In this document: positions 42,729-51,137 of the stretch, piece after piece
Layout: each line of letters starts with the position of its first letter
Position numbering within the stretch: position 1 is the first letter of the stretch
Assembly (NCBI GenBank): GCA_045611765.1
Contig: JAZKXT010000011.1
Location: 1-64,000, forward strand
Direction of reading: 5' to 3'
Length of the DNA stretch: 64,000 nt
DNA from: UMGS1649 sp045611765
GTDB taxonomy: Bacteria > Bacillota > Clostridia > TANB77 > CAG-465
Made by a program: the position numbers and the translations under genes
Notes under the pieces: model-generated
Database searches by the model: none
Seen by the model: the letters and a program-made list of their open reading frames with translations, nothing else
What the model was told of the DNA's origin: nothing

Positions 42729-43982
42729 ATGAAAAAGATAAAAGGATTTTTAATGAACATAGCTAAAAATAATGTTATATTAAGAAAAGTAATGAAATTC
42801 TTAGTTAAAATATATAGAAAGGCAGTGTATTTAAGTTGCTTTTTAAGATATAAAGTGCAAGATAATGTAATACTTTTTGAAAGCTTTATGGGTAGAGCTT
42901 ATTCAGATAGTCAAAAAGCATTATACAAAGAAATGTTAAAAGACGAATACTTTAAAGATTTTACATTTATTTGGGCTTTTAAACAACCTGAAAATTACGA
43001 ATTTTTAAAAGGTAATAATACAAAAGTAATTGGGTACGGTTCAAGAGATTTTTATAAATATATGGCTATAGCAAAATACTGGATAACAAACTCAAGATTA
43101 CCAGAGTATTTAATAAAGAAAAAAAGTCAAAAGTATATACAATGTTGGCATGGAACTCCACTAAAAAGACTTGGTTTTGATATAGAAGTTGAAGGTGGAA
43201 ATGCATTAAATACATTAAAAGAAATAAAAGACAAATATGAAGATGATGCGAAAAGATACGATTATATGTTATCTCCATCAGCATTTTGTACTGAAAAGTT
43301 TACGTCAGCATTTAATCTAAAAAAATTAAACAAACAAGATGTTATAGTAGAGTTAGGATATCCTAGAAACGATTACTTATTTAACCATACAAAAGAAGAT
43401 GTAGATGCTCTAAAAGACAGTCTTGGAATACCAAAGGATAAAAAAGTTATACTTTATGCTCCTACATGGAGAGATAACCAACATACAACAGGAGTTGGCT
43501 ACACATATGATTTGAATTTGGATTTTGATAGATTAAAAGAAAAACTAGAGAAAGATTATGTTATTATATTTAGAACACATTACTTTGTATCTAATTCTTT
43601 TAATTTTGAAAAATATAAAGGATTTATATTTAACATGTCAAATTACGATGATGTAAACGACTGTTACATATTAAGTGATATAATAATTACAGATTATTCA
43701 AGTGTATTTTTCGACTATGCTAATTTAAAAAGACCTATGCTTTTCTATATGTATGATTTAGATGAATACCAAGGAAAATTAAGAGACTTTTACTTTAGCC
43801 TAGACGAACTACCAGGACCTATTGTAAAAACGCAACAAGAACTGGAAGATGAAATAATAAATATAGCAGAATATAACAAGAAATATAAAGAAAAATACGA
43901 TAAATTCAACAGCAAATTTAATTATTTAGATTCTGGAAATTGCAGTAAAAATGTAATTGAAAGAATATTTAAACAACAATAG
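42729..43982 (+). CDS. CDP-glycerol glycerophosphotransferase (TagB/TagF-like)
   Basis: 417 residues. Family landmarks are QCWHGTPLKRLGFDIE, APTWRDNQ and IITDYSSVFFDYANLKRPML. It transfers glycerol phosphate from CDP-glycerol to a lipid-linked or growing teichoic acid chain at the membrane. Good RBS (GGTGGAGG). Downstream tagD supplies CDP-glycerol, so this is a complete polymer supply and assembly unit. Primase versus polymerase function cannot be decided. Confidence 0.9.
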   Translation: MKKIKGFLMNIAKNNVILRKVMKFLVKIYRKAVYLSCFLRYKVQDNVILFESFMGRAYSDSQKALYKEMLKDEYFKDFTFIWAFKQPENYEFLKGNNTKVIGYGSRDFYKYMAIAKYWITNSRLPEYLIKKKSQKYIQCWHGTPLKRLGFDIEVEGGNALNTLKEIKDKYEDDAKRYDYMLSPSAFCTEKFTSAFNLKKLNKQDVIVELGYPRNDYLFNHTKEDVDALKDSLGIPKDKKVILYAPTWRDNQHTTGVGYTYDLNLDFDRLKEKLEKDYVIIFRTHYFVSNSFNFEKYKGFIFNMSNYDDVNDCYILSDIIITDYSSVFFDYANLKRPMLFYMYDLDEYQGKLRDFYFSLDELPGPIVKTQQELEDEIINIAEYNKKYKEKYDKFNSKFNYLDSGNCSKNVIERIFKQQ

Positions 43983-43998
43983 TGGAAGGAGAAGTATT

Positions 43999-44397
43999 AT
44001 GAAAAAAATACTAACTTATGGTACATATGACCTTTTACACAAAGGGCACATTAACTTACTTAGACGCGCAAAAGAAAGAGGAGACTATTTAATAGTTGGA
44101 ATATCTACAGACGAGTTCAACGCTATTAAGGGCAAAAAATCATATTATGATTATGAGACTAGAAAACAAATGCTAGAAGCAATTAAATATGTAGATGAAG
44201 TTATACCAGAGTACGATTGGAATCAAAAACCGGGAGACATATTGAAGTATGGTGCTGATGAAGTTGTTATGGGTAGTGACTGGGAAGGTAATGAAAAATT
44301 TGAAGCATTAAGAGAATATTGTGATGTACATTACTTGCCTAGAACGGAAGGAATAAGCACAACTCAAATAAAATCTGAACTTAATTTAATGAAGTAG
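43999..44397 (+). CDS. tagD: Glycerol-3-phosphate cytidylyltransferase
   Basis: 132 residues, nucleotidyltransferase fold: TYGTYDLLHKGHINLL with the HxGH motif and the RTEGISTTQIK signature near the end. It makes CDP-glycerol from CTP and sn-glycerol 3-phosphate. GTGGAAGGAG precedes the ATG. Length is standard for TagD. Confidence 0.94.
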   Translation: MKKILTYGTYDLLHKGHINLLRRAKERGDYLIVGISTDEFNAIKGKKSYYDYETRKQMLEAIKYVDEVIPEYDWNQKPGDILKYGADEVVMGSDWEGNEKFEALREYCDVHYLPRTEGISTTQIKSELNLMK

Positions 44398-45507
44398 GTG
44401 TTGGATATAAAAAAGCTAGTTATACAAATAGCAGTAATTGTATTAAATATAATATATTTACCGTTTAAAATGTTAAAAACAAAGCATAAAATAACATATA
44501 TAAGTAGACAATCTAACAGCCCGTCTATAGACTTTAGATTATTAGAAACAAATATGAAAAGTTTAAGACCGGAATTAGAACAGGTAATGCTAACTAAAAA
44601 AATAGGACAAGGGATTTTAGAGAAAATTAAATATGTATTTCATGTTTTAGTTCAAATGTATCACATTGCAACATCTAAAGTAGTTATTGTAGACACATAT
44701 ATTATACCTGTTAGCGTTCTAAAACATAAGAAGAGCCTTAAAGTAGTGCAAATTTGGCATGCTCTAGGAGCTATAAAACAATTTGGTTATCAAGTGATAG
44801 GTAAACAAGAGGGAAGCTCAGAAACAGTTGCTAGTGCCATGAAAATGCATAACAACTATGATGTTATAACATGCGCAAGCAGTGTTACAGCTAAGTTCTA
44901 TAGTGAGGCTTTTAATACTAAGTTAGATAAAATCAAAGTTGTAGGAATGCCAAGGGTAGATGATATATTAGGTGAAAATAGAAATAGTGAAATACTAAAG
45001 GAAAATAAACATTATTCGGGTAAGAAAACAATATTATACATACCAACATTTAGAAAAAATGGCAATGTAAAGATACAAGACATTATAGATAGTATAGATG
45101 AAGAAAAGTTTAATTTAATTATTAGACTACATCCATTAGATAACACTGAAGTACCAGAAAAGTATTTAGTTCATGGTAGCTTCTCAACATATGATTTAAT
45201 GAAATTTGCAGATTATATAATTACAGACTATTCAGCTACAGCTATTGAAGCCAGCCTTTTACTAAAACCATTATTTTTATACGTTTATGATATAGATAGC
45301 TACAATGAAGCAAGAGGGTTGAATGTAAATCTGACCGAGGAACTAGTCGAATGTACATATAAAGATATTGGAGATATAATGCATAATATAGCAAGTGATA
45401 GTTATAATTATGAATCGTTAACTAAATTTAGAAATAAATATGTAGAAACATATAATGTTAATAATACAAACAATATTTGCAATTTAATACAAGAATTTTT
45501 AAAATAG
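44398..45507 (+). CDS. CDP-glycerol glycerophosphotransferase family protein, second copy
   Basis: 369 residues from GTG (TTG at 44401 equally possible; no strong ribosome site because it abuts tagD). Motifs QIWHALGAIKQFGYQ, PTFRKNG and IITDYSATAIEASLLLKPLFLY are the second-type TagB/F domain. Different from the copy at 42729, so the pair probably performs successive steps, such as priming and extension. Terminator follows 6 bases later. Confidence 0.88.
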   Translation: MLDIKKLVIQIAVIVLNIIYLPFKMLKTKHKITYISRQSNSPSIDFRLLETNMKSLRPELEQVMLTKKIGQGILEKIKYVFHVLVQMYHIATSKVVIVDTYIIPVSVLKHKKSLKVVQIWHALGAIKQFGYQVIGKQEGSSETVASAMKMHNNYDVITCASSVTAKFYSEAFNTKLDKIKVVGMPRVDDILGENRNSEILKENKHYSGKKTILYIPTFRKNGNVKIQDIIDSIDEEKFNLIIRLHPLDNTEVPEKYLVHGSFSTYDLMKFADYIITDYSATAIEASLLLKPLFLYVYDIDSYNEARGLNVNLTEELVECTYKDIGDIMHNIASDSYNYESLTKFRNKYVETYNVNNTNNICNLIQEFLK

Positions 45508-45513
45508 AAGTAA

Positions 45514-45540
45514 GCACGTCATTTATTATGACGCGCTTTG
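45514..45540 (+). terminator. Terminator of teichoic-acid cluster, overlapping direct repeat DR1
   Basis: Nine-bp stem GCACGTCAT/ATGACGCGC (one mismatch) followed by TTTG-TTTTT. Its 3' arm and tail (45519-45539) are repeated exactly at 47726-47746. Confidence 0.7.
45519..45539 (+). repeat. 21-bp direct repeat, left copy (DR1)
   Basis: Identical to 47726-47746. The pair brackets the second lectin-fold gene and an SSB-like ORF. The left copy is part of a complete terminator; the right copy is only its 3' half. Confidence 0.75.
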
Positions 45541-45705
45541 TTTTTAGTAGATTACGTAAATCAAAAAAATACAAAATAATGAAAAATATAAAAATGTAGT
45601 TGCGTATTTTAAAGTTTTGATATAGAATTATTATATAAATAGCCAAAAACACGACTAATTAAATACAAAAACAAACAAATGAAAGGAGAGAAAACAAGAG
45701 GAAAT

Positions 45706-47142
45706 ATGAAAACAAGAACAAATAGTAACAGACAAAACCAAAAAGGAGTATCATTAATAGTATTAATAATAACAATAATAGTAATGATAATCTTAGCAAC
45801 AACTGTAATGTTATCATTAGAAAACACAGGAATATTGGATAAAGTAGAGGAAGCGGTAGAACTAACAAACTTAAAAGAGATACAACATATGGCTACTTTG
45901 AAATGGGCAGAGTTATATGGAGAAGAAGATGAATACATTAAACAGGAAATAATAGAGGCATTAAAAATAGATACATCAAAATATTCTGTAACTGTAACAG
46001 CAAATGGAGTAGAGGTAACTGCAGCCACAGGCTGGGTAGTAGCAACGGTAGATGGAGTACCAATACCAAAAGGATTTGTGGCATCAAGTGCAACAGGAGA
46101 AAATACAAAGGATGGTGGCCTTGTAATATATGAAGGAACAACACCTGTAACAGATTCAAATGTGGAAGATGCTAAAAGAGATAGGAACCAATATGTATGG
46201 GTACCGGTAGAGAATTTTAGTGATTTCGTAAGACAAAACTTTGGGAGATCATCTACATTATCTAATACAATAGCCTCAAATTATTGGGAAGTAATATTAG
46301 ATACAACAACCAATATGCCGGATGTGGAAGCTAATCTTGCAAAATCAGCATACATGACAGTAGAAACACCAGAAGGTGGAATAACAAATACGCTTGCAGA
46401 AGTACAAGAAATGTATGCGAGTGTAAAAGAATATAAGGGATTCTATATAGCAAGATATGAAGCTGGCTTAAATGTTGGAAGCCATAAGACAAGTAATGAT
46501 GGAGTAATAATAAAAGCAGTGCATTCGAAAATGGGTAAAGCGCCATATAACTATATCCAATGGGGAAATAGCATGAGTGATGACACAAATGGAGCAGTAG
46601 AAGTAGCGAGGAGTATATATCCAAAAACAAATGCGAATTATGGAGTAGTATCAACATTAACATATGGAGTACAATGGGATAGAACGCTAGCATGGTGGAC
46701 TGATACAGACGCTAAAAATGGAACTAAAGATGTAATAATAGAAGATAATGACGATTTAAATACTAGTACAAACTATGGAAATTACCAAAATAATGAAATA
46801 GCATTAGGTGATTTTAATGATGATGCTCAGTATTTGTTGTATAATAGTGGTTTAGCAACAGAATATGCAGATGTAACTACAGCGAAATCTTCAAGTGATA
46901 AGTGGTTATTAACAACAGGTGCAACAGAAGAAGCAAGGGTAAACAATATTTATGATATGGCCGGAAATTTACACGAATGGACAATGGAAGGTCGCTTGAC
47001 TGACTACCGTGTTCTTCGCGGAGGCGGCTTCTACGTCAACGACAACAGCGATACTCCGGTTTCTTGCCGCAGCTACGACCCCACTCCTTTACACCCAAAC
47101 TGTGACTGTGGTTTCCGTCCAGTACTTTATATAAAGAAGTAG
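45706..47142 (+). CDS. Pilin-leader, C-type-lectin/FGE-fold protein 2 (candidate DGR variable protein)
   Basis: 478 residues. Prepilin-like leader (NQKG, then VSLIVLIITIIVMIILA), helical stalk, and an FGE-sulfatase-type lectin fold ending in NIYDMAGNLHEWTMEG, YRVLRGGGFY, and CGFRPVLYIKK. The last 129 bases turn abruptly GC-rich: Arg is cgt/cgc against aga elsewhere, and most variable codons are NNC/NNT (Tyr, Asn, Asp, Ser, Cys, His), as expected if a template with AAC codons was copied in by error-prone reverse transcription. A GC-rich hairpin starts two bases after the stop. ATG after AAGAGG chosen; an earlier ATG precedes the AAAGGAG site. Confidence 0.85.
   Translation: MKTRTNSNRQNQKGVSLIVLIITIIVMIILATTVMLSLENTGILDKVEEAVELTNLKEIQHMATLKWAELYGEEDEYIKQEIIEALKIDTSKYSVTVTANGVEVTAATGWVVATVDGVPIPKGFVASSATGENTKDGGLVIYEGTTPVTDSNVEDAKRDRNQYVWVPVENFSDFVRQNFGRSSTLSNTIASNYWEVILDTTTNMPDVEANLAKSAYMTVETPEGGITNTLAEVQEMYASVKEYKGFYIARYEAGLNVGSHKTSNDGVIIKAVHSKMGKAPYNYIQWGNSMSDDTNGAVEVARSIYPKTNANYGVVSTLTYGVQWDRTLAWWTDTDAKNGTKDVIIEDNDDLNTSTNYGNYQNNEIALGDFNDDAQYLLYNSGLATEYADVTTAKSSSDKWLLTTGATEEARVNNIYDMAGNLHEWTMEGRLTDYRVLRGGGFYVNDNSDTPVSCRSYDPTPLHPNCDCGFRPVLYIKK
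47011..47139 (+). other. Candidate DGR variable region VR2
   Basis: 129 bases from VLRGG to LYIKK. GC is roughly twice that of the gene body by eye and third positions switch from A/T to C/T. It aligns with VR1 in length, frame and both conserved ends. Confidence 0.65.
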
Positions 47143-47143
47143 C

Positions 47144-47165
47144 ACTGGCCACTAGCGGGGCCAGT
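47144..47165 (+). promoter_or_regulatory. GC-rich hairpin after VR2
   Basis: Seven-bp perfect stem ACTGGCC/GGCCAGT with an eight-base loop, immediately behind the stop codon, no T-run. In characterised DGRs a GC-rich stem-loop just past the variable region promotes retrohoming; this position and composition fit. Confidence 0.6.
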
Positions 47166-47243
47166 ACCAAGGTGTATGTATAGGCATAGGCGAGGTAAGT
47201 TAGGCTAATACGTATTGTATTCGTAGCGAGGAGTGTTAAAATT

Positions 47244-47291
47244 TAACTGTGTAAATTCAAAAAGAAATTTTTGGATGCACAGTTATTTTTT
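47244..47291 (+). terminator. Terminator downstream of lectin-fold gene 2
   Basis: Stem TAACTGTG/CACAGTTA with an inner AAATT/AATTT pairing and a T-run. The rest of the 289-base gap shows no gene. Confidence 0.7.
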
Positions 47292-47431
47292 GTTCGTAAA
47301 GGTATTAAAGATAGTTTATCCTTCCTTTATAGTTAAATAGATTTTGTAATGTATTGTTTTAGTATTATGTACTTTATTACGAAAGAACAATACGTTTTTA
47401 TTAATTATTAGTAGTGCATTGGAGAATGTTT

Positions 47432-47686
47432 ATGAATAAAGTATACCTATTTGGTAAAGTAGTATATAAATCTAAACTAAAATATTCTATTTCGCCAAGA
47501 TTAAAGGTATACGTTGAATTAGTTATTGAATGTATTTCCGGGGACAAATTTAATTGCGTTGCAAAGGAAGAACAATGTAATAATGTTGCAAAGATTAATA
47601 TTAACCAAAACATATTTATTGTTGGGAGTATAGAATGGATTAATAAGAATATTAGAATTAATATTGAATACTATGAGACAATATAA
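47432..47686 (+). CDS. Small OB-fold, divergent SSB-like protein
   Basis: 84 residues. The opening MNKVYLFGKVVYKSKLKYS and FNCVAKEEQCNNVAKI...VGSIEW match the order of the SSB beginning (MNKVILIGRL...) and NCVAWGKQAENVAKYL, but the C-terminal acidic tail is missing. GGAG precedes the ATG. It lies inside the direct-repeat-bracketed segment with the second lectin-fold gene. Could be a degenerate ssb or a new OB-fold accessory protein. Confidence 0.55.
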   Translation: MNKVYLFGKVVYKSKLKYSISPRLKVYVELVIECISGDKFNCVAKEEQCNNVAKININQNIFIVGSIEWINKNIRINIEYYETI

Positions 47687-47725
47687 CGATGCAGTTATAG
47701 TATTAGCGCAATTACAAAGATATTT

Positions 47726-47746
47726 TCATTTATTATGACGCGCTTT
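47726..47746 (+). repeat. 21-bp direct repeat, right copy (DR2)
   Basis: Identical to 45519-45539; only the loop and 3' half of the terminator are present here, as would be left by insertion or duplication. Confidence 0.75.
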
Positions 47747-47769
47747 CATGCTTCTTGTTATAAATTTAA

Positions 47770-47798
47770 TTGACAACAAATAAACTATTGTATATAAT
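47770..47798 (+). promoter_or_regulatory. Promoter for glyA-topA operon
   Basis: TTGACA, 17-base spacer, TATAAT (47793-47798), 24 bases before glyA. Confidence 0.9.
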
Positions 47799-47822
47799 AG
47801 TTGAAGTTAGGAGGCTGAGAAT

Positions 47823-49052
47823 ATGTATAACAATTTAAAACAATCAGATGAAGAAATATATAACATTCTATTAAAAGAGTGTAAAAGACAAAATGAAAAT
47901 ATAGAGTTAATCGCATCGGAAAACTTTGTAAGTGATGCAGTTCTTGAAGCAGTAGGAAGTGTCCTTACTAATAAATATGCCGAAGGATATTCTGGAGCAA
48001 GATATTATGGTGGATGCGATAATATAGATGAAATAGAAACAGTAGCTATAAAAAGAGCTAAAGAGTTATTTGGAGCTGAACATGTCAATGTTCAACCACA
48101 TAGTGGCTCAAGTGCTAACATGGCTGTATATATGGCAATGTTACAACCTGGAGACACAGTACTTGGGATGGACTTGTCGCAAGGGGGCCATTTAACACAT
48201 GGAAGTAGAGCAAGTTTTTCTGGTAAACTATATAACTTTGTATCATATGGTATAAATGATGAGGGCTTATTAGATTATGACGATGTGCGTAAGAAAGCAT
48301 TAGAATATAAACCTAAAATGATAGTAGCTGGAGCTAGTGCGTACCCAAGACAAATAGATTTTGCCAAATTTAGAGAAATAGCAGATGAAGTTGGTGCGCT
48401 ACTTATGGTGGATATGGCTCATATTGCTGGTTTAGTATGTGGAGGAGAACATATGTCACCTGTACCATATGCAGATTTTGTAACAACTACAACACATAAG
48501 ACATTACGTGGACCTCGTGCGGGATTAATACTTTGTAAGTCAAAATATGCAAAAGCTATAGATAAAACAATATTCCCAGGTATACAAGGGGGACCATTAG
48601 AGCATGTTATTGCTGGTAAAGCAGTATGTTTTGGTGAAGCGTTGAAACCAGAATTTAAAGAATATGCACATCAAATAGTGTTAAATGCTAAAGCTTTAGC
48701 AAATGGTTTAATAGAAAAAGGATTCAAATTAGTATCTAACGGCACAGACAATCACTTGATGTTAATAGATTTAAGGAATAAAGAATTAACAGGAAAACAA
48801 GCAACTGAACTTTTAGATAGTATTGGTATTACTGTAAATAAAAACTCAGTTCCAAATGACGACCAGCCTGCAAGTGTAACAAGCGGAATAAGAATTGGAA
48901 CGGCTGCAGTTACAACTAAAGGATTAAAAGAGCAAGATATGATACTTTTAGCTGAGGCGATAGATTTAGTATTAAGAAAAGAAAATAAAGAGGAAAATAT
49001 TTTACGAGCAAAAGAGATTGTGAATGTATTGCGCGGGAGGTATATTAAATAG
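47823..49052 (+). CDS. glyA: Serine hydroxymethyltransferase
   Basis: 409-residue PLP enzyme interconverting serine and glycine with tetrahydrofolate. Conserved LIASENFVSDAVLEAVGS, GYSGARYYGGCDNID, and TTTTHKTLRGPRAGLI with the Schiff-base Lys. GTTAGGAGG precedes the ATG. Its stop shares one base with the topA start. Confidence 0.97.
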   Translation: MYNNLKQSDEEIYNILLKECKRQNENIELIASENFVSDAVLEAVGSVLTNKYAEGYSGARYYGGCDNIDEIETVAIKRAKELFGAEHVNVQPHSGSSANMAVYMAMLQPGDTVLGMDLSQGGHLTHGSRASFSGKLYNFVSYGINDEGLLDYDDVRKKALEYKPKMIVAGASAYPRQIDFAKFREIADEVGALLMVDMAHIAGLVCGGEHMSPVPYADFVTTTTHKTLRGPRAGLILCKSKYAKAIDKTIFPGIQGGPLEHVIAGKAVCFGEALKPEFKEYAHQIVLNAKALANGLIEKGFKLVSNGTDNHLMLIDLRNKELTGKQATELLDSIGITVNKNSVPNDDQPASVTSGIRIGTAAVTTKGLKEQDMILLAEAIDLVLRKENKEENILRAKEIVNVLRGRYIK

Positions 49053-51127
49053 TGGCTAAGAAATTAGTAATAGTTGAGTCACCATCGAAAGCAAAAACAA
49101 TAAAAAAATACCTTGGGAAGGATTACGAAGTAATTGCGTCCCAAGGACATATTATAGATTTGCCATCTAGTAGATTTGCTGTTGATGTAGACAATGACTT
49201 TAAAGCAGAATATATAAAAATGAAAGGTAAAGCCAAGCTTATAAAAGAGATACATAATGAGGCTAAGGGAAAAGAACAAGTACTTCTTGCGACTGACCCT
49301 GACCGTGAGGGAGAAGCTATAGCATGGCATTTGAGAAACGAATTAAAAATAGATTCTAAAGATAAATGTAGAATAGAATTTAACGAAATAACAGAATCAG
49401 CAGTAAACGAAGCAGTAAAAAAACCAAGAACAATAGATATGGATACTGTTGATGCTCAACAAGCAAGAAGGATATTAGATAGAATTGTTGGGTACAAAAT
49501 AAGCCCACTGTTATGGAAAAAAGTAAAAAGAGGACTTAGTGCAGGACGTGTACAATCGGTTGCTCTTAGAATAATAATGGATAGAGAAAATGAAATTAGA
49601 AACTTTGTCCCAGAAGAATATTGGAATCTTGATGTATTACTAGAAAAACAAGAGGATAAAAAAACGGTAAATGCTAAATTCTATGGAGATGTTAATGGCA
49701 AAATTGATTTAAAAGCAGGTGAGCAGGTAAAGGCTATTGTAGATAAGATACAAGGTCAAAAATATAAAGTGGTAGATATTAAAGTTACAGAAAAAACAAA
49801 AAATCCACCACCGCCATTTACAACATCATCAATGCAACAAGATGCATCAAGAAGACTAGGTTTCCCGGTTAAGAAAACAATGATGCTTGCACAAAGGCTT
49901 TATGAAGCCGGTTTTATAACATATATGAGAACAGACTCTACAAGAGTATCTGATGATGCAATAAAAATGGCAAAAGCATATATATGTAAAACATATGGTG
50001 AAAACTATTATCTAAATAGAACATATAAAACAAAAGCATCAGCACAAGATGCACACGAAGCTATTAGACCTACACATCTTACAGATATTGCTAAAGTTAC
50101 AGCAGAATTTGGTAAAGATGAAGTAAGATTATATAATTTAATATTAAATAGATTTGTTGCAAGTAAAATGGCAGCGTGCATTTATGACTTTACAAAAGTT
50201 ACATTCAATGTTCAAGATTATATATTTAATAGCACAGGTTCTGTTATAAAATTTGATGGATTTATGGCGCTTTACACAGAGTCTAAAGAAGAGGGCAAAA
50301 AACAAGACGAAGAAGATTTAGATGAAGAATCAAAAGAATTACCAAAACTAGAGATAGGTGAGGTATTAGATGAGAAAAAACTAGATTTCGAGCAGAAGTT
50401 TACAGAGCCGCCTTCAAGATATAGCGAAGCAACTCTTGTTAAAGTGATGGAGGAAAAAGGTATAGGACGTCCTAGTACGTACGCACCTACTATTTCTACT
50501 TTAATAGATAGGTTCTATGTAGAAAAAGAAGGTAGAATGCTTATACCTACAGAACTTGGTGAAGTAGTAAACAATATAATGGTAGAGCATTTTAAAGACA
50601 TAGTAGATATTGGATTTACTGCAAATATGGAGGATAAACTAGACTATATTGCAGAAGGTAAGTTGAATTATGTAGAAATGTTAAGAGAGTTCTACACACC
50701 TTTTATTACAAACTTGGAAAAAGTAAGCGATACAATAGAACACGTAAAACTACAAGAAAAAGAGACAGATGTTGTATGTGAACTATGCGGACGAAACATG
50801 GTTATTAAAAGAGGAAGATTTGGTGAGTTTTTAGCATGCCCAGGATATCCTGAATGTAAAAATGCAAAGCCAATTGTAAACAGTATTAAAGAACCTTGTC
50901 CTCATTGTGGTGGCAAGGTATTAACAAGAAAATCTAAGACTAAACGTACTTTCTATATTTGTGAAAATAACACAAATGATGAAAACAAAAAATGTGATTA
51001 TATTTCTTGGAACAAACCTGGAACTGAAGCGAAAAAAACTGTTAGAAGAGCTAAAAAAGCTACAACAAAGAAAACAACTACAGCAAAAAGTAAAACAACA
51101 AAAGCAAAGAAAAGTACAAAGAAATAG
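49052..51127 (+). CDS. topA: DNA topoisomerase I
   Basis: 691 residues from GTG. Toprim domain KKLVIVESPSKAKTIKKYL with DPDREGEAIAWH, active-site Tyr in FITYMRTDSTRVS, GIGRPSTYAPTI, and two C-terminal zinc ribbons (CELCGRNMVIKRG...CPGYPEC; CPHCGGKV...KCDYISW), ending in a Lys/Thr-rich tail. Complete type IA enzyme that relaxes negative supercoils. Confidence 0.97.
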   Translation: MAKKLVIVESPSKAKTIKKYLGKDYEVIASQGHIIDLPSSRFAVDVDNDFKAEYIKMKGKAKLIKEIHNEAKGKEQVLLATDPDREGEAIAWHLRNELKIDSKDKCRIEFNEITESAVNEAVKKPRTIDMDTVDAQQARRILDRIVGYKISPLLWKKVKRGLSAGRVQSVALRIIMDRENEIRNFVPEEYWNLDVLLEKQEDKKTVNAKFYGDVNGKIDLKAGEQVKAIVDKIQGQKYKVVDIKVTEKTKNPPPPFTTSSMQQDASRRLGFPVKKTMMLAQRLYEAGFITYMRTDSTRVSDDAIKMAKAYICKTYGENYYLNRTYKTKASAQDAHEAIRPTHLTDIAKVTAEFGKDEVRLYNLILNRFVASKMAACIYDFTKVTFNVQDYIFNSTGSVIKFDGFMALYTESKEEGKKQDEEDLDEESKELPKLEIGEVLDEKKLDFEQKFTEPPSRYSEATLVKVMEEKGIGRPSTYAPTISTLIDRFYVEKEGRMLIPTELGEVVNNIMVEHFKDIVDIGFTANMEDKLDYIAEGKLNYVEMLREFYTPFITNLEKVSDTIEHVKLQEKETDVVCELCGRNMVIKRGRFGEFLACPGYPECKNAKPIVNSIKEPCPHCGGKVLTRKSKTKRTFYICENNTNDENKKCDYISWNKPGTEAKKTVRRAKKATTKKTTTAKSKTTKAKKSTKK

Positions 51128-51137
51128 GAGTTAAAGT

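Noticed and set aside
45609..46028. Minus-strand ORFs opposite the pilin leaders, rich in Ile/Val/Leu
   Set aside because: They are antisense images of the hydrophobic leader, also seen at 37820-38356 and 62700-62906, without ribosome sites.
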